Origin: Stephanodiscus triporus
Taxonomy: Eukaryota; Bacillariophyta; Thalassiosirophyceae; Thalassiosirales; Thalassiosiraceae
Direction of reading: 5' to 3'
Length of the DNA: 11,564 nt
Assembly: GCA_036939755.1 (NCBI GenBank)
Contig: JALLAZ010001099.1
Location: 1 to 11,564 of the forward strand
Shown here: positions 7,301 through 11,564 of the stretch, in pieces
Layout of the letters: each line of letters starts with the position of its first letter
Numbering within the stretch: the first letter of the stretch is position 1
The notes under the pieces: model-generated
Databases searched by the model: none
Told to the model about the DNA's origin: nothing
The model's input: the letters and a program-made list of their open reading frames with translations, nothing else
Translations under genes and position numbers: made by a program

Positions 7301-9758
7301 ATGAGCCGAGATCACATGAAGCAATTCGATGAGTAGAAACCTCGTGCTCAGTGCATAGTCGACACAAGCGCTACCTGAAGGGCCATTCCCCGTCGTCAGA
7401 AGAAGTTTGGAGAGGCTGGGCAACAATGCAGTAAGCCAAAAGGCCTGACTGCCCAGCCTTATCCCTAGCGCTTCACCAACAGAGTTCAACTCAGAAGGCG
7501 TTGCATCTCGTGCGAACAAATCACACAATGAATTGAAGAGAAGGCCTATCATCGAGAGTGGATCCACGTGATTATTCTGATCGAACTTTGCCCCCAGAAA
7601 ATACCCGCCCGCTCGGATCGTGAGCTCTCGTATATGCATTGCTAACATAGTTTTCCCCACTCCTGGTTGGCCCATAATGATAATGCCGCTGCATGTCCCG
7701 TTCTTCAATTGTTCATATGAACTTTCTACCCTTTCTATTTCGTGTTCTCGTCCGTATAACTTATCACATATTACCAGCGATGGTATCCTGTCCGTCAATT
7801 CAATGTTGTCGAGAAAGCGCGTCGGCTCGTTCAACATGAGCTCCAGGTCTAACTTCACCTCTACAAACGACCGGTATGCATCATCGCCACAATAGTCTCC
7901 CTGCCCACAGTCAAGGAGGCTTTTGATCAAAGAACGCAACGAGTATGGAACTCCCAAAGAGTCAAGCTTGGCAACACAGCTTTCACACATATTTGTTGTT
8001 GTAGACGTTTGCCTCTGATATTTTTTCCTTGGCCGGCTCTGGTGAATGTCGTTGTTGTTTTGGTTACGGCAGTTAAATTCATCATTATCGTCGTTCAAGT
8101 CAGAAGAATCAATTGACAACTTGAACACATCCAAATGATGAGGCGACGCTTCCACTCTTTCGTTTAGTTGTGTCAGGACTTCGTCACCTCCTGAAAAAAG
8201 CTCGTAAAGGATGACGCCTAGGCGAAACAATCTATTCATTACCCCGCCAGTGTCCGAGCATCCCTCCGCGATGTGCTTGATCCGAACAAATTCAATTGTC
8301 TCCTGAACCATCGCGTCTCCCCCCTCCCCCTCGCACCCCGACACAGCGGCGGCAGTCTCCCTTGTGGTCAGAAATACATTCTCAACGGCAATGCTAGTGA
8401 GTGGAATTGGAATACCGGCACCACATCTGGCCCAAACTTCATCCGAATCGGTTTCAATTAAACATTCGGTCAGCTTGAGAGCAACAGATAATGCCAGCCT
8501 GGAGTATTCGGCAGGTGCGAATATGGTGGCTACCTTTCGCTCAATCCACCCTCGCAATGGGAGTTCGTTGTGCAATTGAAGTGTGATTGAGTTAACATTA
8601 TTGTCTTCATTGGCAAAATAGCCGAAGTTGTCATCGTGTCCGGGAAAAACTGAGGCCAAGTTTTTATCGATGTCATCGACACCACTTAGAAGCTGCTCCT
8701 CAACATGATCAATAATATTTCTGACGTCATTATCATATTCGGGGACTTGGCGTGTCGCCTCAACTCGTTGAGCATTCACTTCTTGGAGGTTATCAATTCG
8801 AAGTCTAATATCTGGCAACATCGAACACCCAAAATGACGGTTATTGATCTGTTGGAGATTGATCTGTCCGCTACTAATAAGCCCGACACCAGGCTGGTGG
8901 GATGGATGATTTTGATTACCGGGCTCTTTTCCCATGTGTCCAATATCTTCCATCTCGTGCCCATAGGACGCATGCTGCTGATCAAAAATATTTCTCGCCG
9001 GCCCTATTCCCGAACTACGAAAGTCACCGTCAGTTATCTGCTGCACACTCTGCGAAAAGCCGGTCCGGCCATCGGAGGATAGAGGAAGCTCCCGTTGCTG
9101 CTGAGGAAGAACTTCATTATCACGATAATTTCCCATAACGCAACCTGCATGAAAAATTTGGAGTGGGTTTTTTAGCAGTAGACCTCCATCGACCACGAGA
9201 GATTTTTCTATTTCCCTTTTCTGGGACGGAACCTTGGGATCCTGGTCGGGCGCAGCCACCTTCTCCCTCTCGCGAAGGCGATGCATGACCTTGTCTATCG
9301 CCTTTTCCGCGTCGACTATAACCCATGCCGTGCAAATTATACCCCCCGTCGCATTTTCGTCATCCTTGCTGACAGGTTGGTTGGGATCCTCGATCAAGAA
9401 CCGCCCGGGTGGGTCCAAATTCTGTATTTCCTCGACGATTAGTCTTGCTATCATTCTCTTGTCCTTCTTTTTAGCAACGTCAAAAGCGGGCTTCCGGGCC
9501 CGGACGACGTCACGAAGGTGTTGATTCCCGGGATGGATTGCAATGGCGAAGCCGCGGCCAAAAAGGACATCCTGTGGATATGTCATGAATCGTATGTAAC
9601 CATGAAAAATGAAGCATGAAAAGGTGAGAACGCGTATCACTCGGAACGGAAGCCCAAGTCAGAAATGACAAAAATAAGAATATCGGTCAAGGGATGGTCA
9701 GAAATCCCGGGGGAACAAAGAGGCAGCTTCTTCTTACATTGCGATTGGGAGCTGTCAT
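4373..9758 (-). CDS. DUF6824-pseudokinase-STAND NTPase-TPR protein (NLR-like signalling ATPase)
   Basis: Model: complement of joined exons 4373-5436, 5536-5949, 6025-6111, 6189-6401, 6493-9571 and 9738-9758, about 1625 residues, with phases consistent throughout. Residues 7-108 are DUF6824 (NDVLFGRG, HPGN, DPPGRFLI, then a charged helix), probably DNA- or protein-binding. Residues 110-345 are a Gln/Asn/His-rich linker. Residues about 355-600 match a protein-kinase C-lobe (ENVFL 404-408, FRLGVILYELFSGG 456-469, SLRSLIKSLL near 552). The HRD and DFG motifs and the whole N-lobe are missing, so it is a pseudokinase, split by an Asn/Asp-rich insert (about 493-537). A STAND/AAA_16 ATPase begins with LYGREHEIE near 611; Walker A is GQPGVGKT 641-648 and Walker B is ISIFFDDVQ with Asp774-Asp775. 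The COG3899 core follows (GNCLFLRQLLESL; FSFLHDKIQQAANEM), then TPR-like helices to the end. The bacterial GAF/histidine-kinase tail is absent. It is probably a nucleotide-switched sensor or scaffold; the ligand is unknown. All key NTPase residues are intact. Confidence 0.85.
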
Positions 9759-9761
9759 GAT
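9479..9761 (-). repeat. Source copy of the duplicated 5' segment
   Basis: This segment pairs with about 3938-4216 as a direct repeat roughly 5.5 kb apart. Over the 69 nt that start 3 nt before the ATG and run into the intron, 64 are identical; over the first 90 nt of exon 2, 81 are identical. Intron and exon are similar to a comparable degree, which indicates a fairly recent segmental copy and not old paralogy. Confidence 0.85.
9572..9737 (-). other. First intron of the STAND gene (166 nt), which decides the start codon
   Basis: Donor GTAAGAAGAA, acceptor TATCCACAG. It joins MTAPNRN to DVLFGRG and so recreates the Asn-Asp-Val-Leu-Phe-Gly-Arg-Gly form usual for DUF6824. The same donor and acceptor occur in the truncated copy (intron 4033-4192), although the two introns differ by 6 nt in length. 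Reading through the intron instead would start at an ATG at 9586 (MTYPQDV), which has no counterpart in the copy. The copy gives independent support for splicing here. Confidence 0.75.
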
Positions 9762-10029
9762 GGGCCCGAGGGGCGCTTTGCCAAGAATACTACTATGCCT
9801 TGGTCGCGTCGTATTTTCCTTGGCGGAAAAACTCGTTGCGCCTTCGATTGGAGAGGAGCGGAAAATACCTCCTTTCTTACGTGACAGCTTTTGCGGAAAA
9901 GACTGGTAGTTCTAAACCTAACTTTATCTCTATCTTCTTTCTACTAACTATCGTCCTATCCTAACCTCGACCGACTGATCTATTGCTGCTCTAAATGACC
10001 CTACTTAACCCCCCTTGCTGTCGCGTTCC
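9759..10029 (-). promoter_or_regulatory. Upstream region of the STAND gene with three phased octamers
   Basis: This 271-bp gap separates the STAND gene start from the stop of the next upstream gene, both on the minus strand. Three identical plus-strand octamers GCGGAAAA (minus-strand TTTTCCGC) lie at 9823-9830, 9858-9865 and 9893-9900, with starts exactly 35 nt apart. The sequence between them is not repeated. The motif is close to, but not identical with, the E2F site TTTSSCGC. The first copy also forms an inverted pair with TTTTCC at 9814-9819. A CACGTAA-like core lies near 9879-9885. Pyrimidine-rich plus-strand sequence at 9920-9970 may belong to the 3' end of the neighbouring gene. Confidence 0.35.
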
Positions 10030-11486
10030 TCAGAGCGACACATCTTCCCCACCCTTGTTCCCAACGCCCTTCATGCTCGCATCCCCATCCTCCTCGCCTT
10101 CCTTTCCGCCGCTATCACTGACGTAGCGAGGAACGTGAACGTAGTCGTCGAAATTATTTTTACCCTTCGTCGCGTTGGGGCTCTTTCGTTTGTTGTTGCG
10201 TTGCTGCTTTGCGCTCTTCCCCCCGATGCCCACACTGAAATCGTCATCGTCCTGCTCGTCAAATTCCCCCGCCCACAACGGAAATTGTTGCTTGCGTACC
10301 CCGCGCGGACTACCCTCCTCCTGACGATGGTAGGCTGCAAATGGGCGACCTGGGGGTGGGGGCGGGGAACTATCCCCAAAGCTCGACCCGGCAGCGGCGC
10401 GTCGATGAAGCACAGCGTCATCGACGCGCACTGTGCCCATCCTCTGCTTGTCCATCGCCTCGACGGTGACCCGAAGGATCGCCGTCATCTGATGCTTGGC
10501 GTTCGCGTCGATGTCAGGGTTGCGCATCAGACGACGGAACAGCCTTTCCTCCCCGTCATGCCATAGAACCTGGATGCGTGGGTTCGGGCGACAGGGAAAA
10601 GGGAGGACGTCAACTTGTCCCTTGGACCAGATGTTGTCCAAGTCGGACCCATGGTCCAGGATGAGCGCGTTGGTTGTGGCTCGGATGCCACTCATGTAAA
10701 TTTCTGATTGGGTGTTGCTGGCGTCAAACTCCGAGCGCCCCCTCCCAACTAGATCCAAAAACACCTTGGGGATCTTCGTTAGTAACTTCAACTTGTCTCC
10801 ACGCCTGGAAACAACTGCGTTGAAGTTGTCAACATGGGCGCTATGGACCAGGTAGTCAAAATTGGCTACAAGGGTCCCATTTTCAAGATATCCTGTCTCA
10901 GTGGTTATCAGGGCATGGCGGATATCCAAGTTGTAGGCTTGGAATCCGTCAGCTCCTGGTTCACGAACAGACAGATTGGCAAGCTTGTCTTCAACGCTTG
11001 CTGGGATGGGTGACTTTTTTGGACTTGGCTTGCCTGGGGTGCGAGGCGCAGGTTCCACTGGAGGAATCTTCTTCTTGGGGGACATCTCGTCCTCAAACTC
11101 GTCGTCTTGTTCCTCTTCTTGGTTGTTGATCAGACCTCCGTCTCCTTCTGGTTCACGAGTTCCTGCTTCTTCTTCGTCAGTATCTTCTGAAAAGGTAATA
11201 TTATTAGTAAGGAATTCGATGATGGGACAATAATTGCGGTAGACTCACACGCACCAGGTAGCCTTCCTCCGTTCAATTCGAATTCCTCAGCCAGTTGACG
11301 GAGTTTCTTGCGAAGGCGTTGGTTGGCTGTGTTTCGTGCCTGTGGGCCGTCTCCGATGAATCCAGGCCAGTATGTCTGCGTTACTTCAAATAGGTAGTTG
11401 GGCTCTAAATTTTGGTAGTTGATTTCGTTCTTCCTGACAAGGTTCCGAAGTTGGCGGTCTTGTTCATCACCCCAGCGCTGGGTCAT
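10030..11486 (-). CDS. Myb/SANT-like domain protein with an unrecognised C-terminal domain
   Basis: Model: complement of exons 10030-11186 and 11255-11486, 462 residues from the ATG at 11486. Residues 4-77 look like a Myb/SANT-type three-helix DNA-binding domain (RWGDEQDRQLRNLVRKNEI, then QTYWPGFIGDGPQARNTANQ and RLRKKLRQLAEEFELNGG), with spaced Trp residues and a basic last helix. Residues 78-111 are acidic (EDTDEEEAGT, then NNQEEEQDDEFEDE). Residues 112-150 are Lys/Pro-rich (SPKKKIPPVEP). Residues about 159-333 form a globular, beta-rich-looking domain that I do not recognise (ENGTLVANFDYLVHSAHVDN, then KLKLLTKIPKVFLDL and IYMSGIRATTNALILDHG). The tail is low complexity (SSPPPPPGRPF, acidic runs, basic RNNKRKSPN). 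A chromatin or transposon-associated DNA-binding role is inferred. The frame stays open from 11486 to the window edge, so the true start may lie further upstream. Confidence 0.7.
11187..11254 (-). other. Intron of the SANT-like gene (68 nt, phase 1)
   Basis: Donor GTGCGTGTGA, acceptor ACCTTTTCAG. It joins codons for RLP to EDTDEEE. The better-looking donor GTGAGT, 6 nt downstream, has the same phase but creates a TAA at the junction. The GTGCGT site is therefore preferred. Reading straight through the intron reaches a stop at 11130. Confidence 0.7.
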
Positions 11487-11564
11487 TGTGTGCGTGTGTT
11501 GTTTTGTGAGAGGTTGTTGGCGGTTTGGTGGAGCTTGGATTGGATGTTGATCGGAGGGTGTCAC

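Noticed and set aside
8705..9138. Plus-strand frames of 60-125 codons inside the STAND gene.
   Set aside because: They lie antisense to the Gln/Asn-rich linker and have no domain; they are shadows.
9572..9640. Alternative starts of the STAND gene inside intron 1, giving MTYPQDV or a longer MIRVLTF leader.
   Set aside because: The truncated copy has indels here and no matching ATG, while the exon-1 ATG and both splice sites are kept. Splicing also restores the usual Asn before DVLFGRG.
10015..10566. Plus-strand 183-codon frame antisense to the SANT-like gene.
   Set aside because: Composition follows the complementary strand of a real gene with a consistent splice model.
11243..11248. GTGAGT donor in the SANT-like gene.
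   Set aside because: It has the same phase as the chosen donor but produces TAA at the exon junction.

Overview
The window looks like nuclear DNA of a diatom, or at least a close ochrophyte relative. The largest gene carries the Asn-Asp-Val-Leu-Phe-Gly-Arg-Gly ... His-Pro-Gly-Asn signature of the DUF6824 domain that is abundant in diatoms. It also carries a predicted-ATPase/TPR module (COG3899-like) that diatom genomes have expanded. Introns are short (about 68-166 nt) GT-AG introns. There are no operons, no rRNA and no recognisable tRNA.

Layout, left to right. (1) 83-1207 (+): an apparently full-length IS630/Tc1-mariner-like DDE transposase. (2) 1272-2033 (-): an unrecognised low-complexity, basic protein that ends tail-to-tail with the transposase and may be a passenger of the same element; no terminal inverted repeats could be found. 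(3) About 2034-2669: non-coding, with a 20-bp tandem duplication and an imperfect inverted repeat. (4) 2670-3203 (+), probably spliced at its 3' end: a Ser/Thr-rich unknown protein. (5) 3922-4213 (-): a truncated copy of the start of the next gene. (6) 4373-9758 (-): the centrepiece, a six-exon gene for a protein of about 1625 residues. It combines an N-terminal DUF6824 domain, a Gln/Asn-rich linker, a catalytically dead protein-kinase C-lobe, a STAND-type (AAA_16-like) NTPase and a long helical TPR-like region. (7) 9759-10029: its upstream region, with three identical octamers spaced exactly 35 nt apart. (8) 10030-11486 (-): a two-exon gene for a protein with an N-terminal Myb/SANT-like domain, an acidic/basic linker and a conserved-looking but unrecognised domain.

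The splice models were built by hand. I required phase continuity and a return to the expected repeat pattern. For the first exon I also used the intron and exon conserved in the truncated tandem copy. The DUF6824-STAND gene has the general plan of NLR-like signalling ATPases: an adaptor or DNA-binding head, a nucleotide switch, and a superhelical sensor. The partial duplicate beside it suggests a family that expands by tandem duplication, and the nearby transposase is a possible source of rearrangement. No pathway linking the neighbouring genes can be shown from the sequence.
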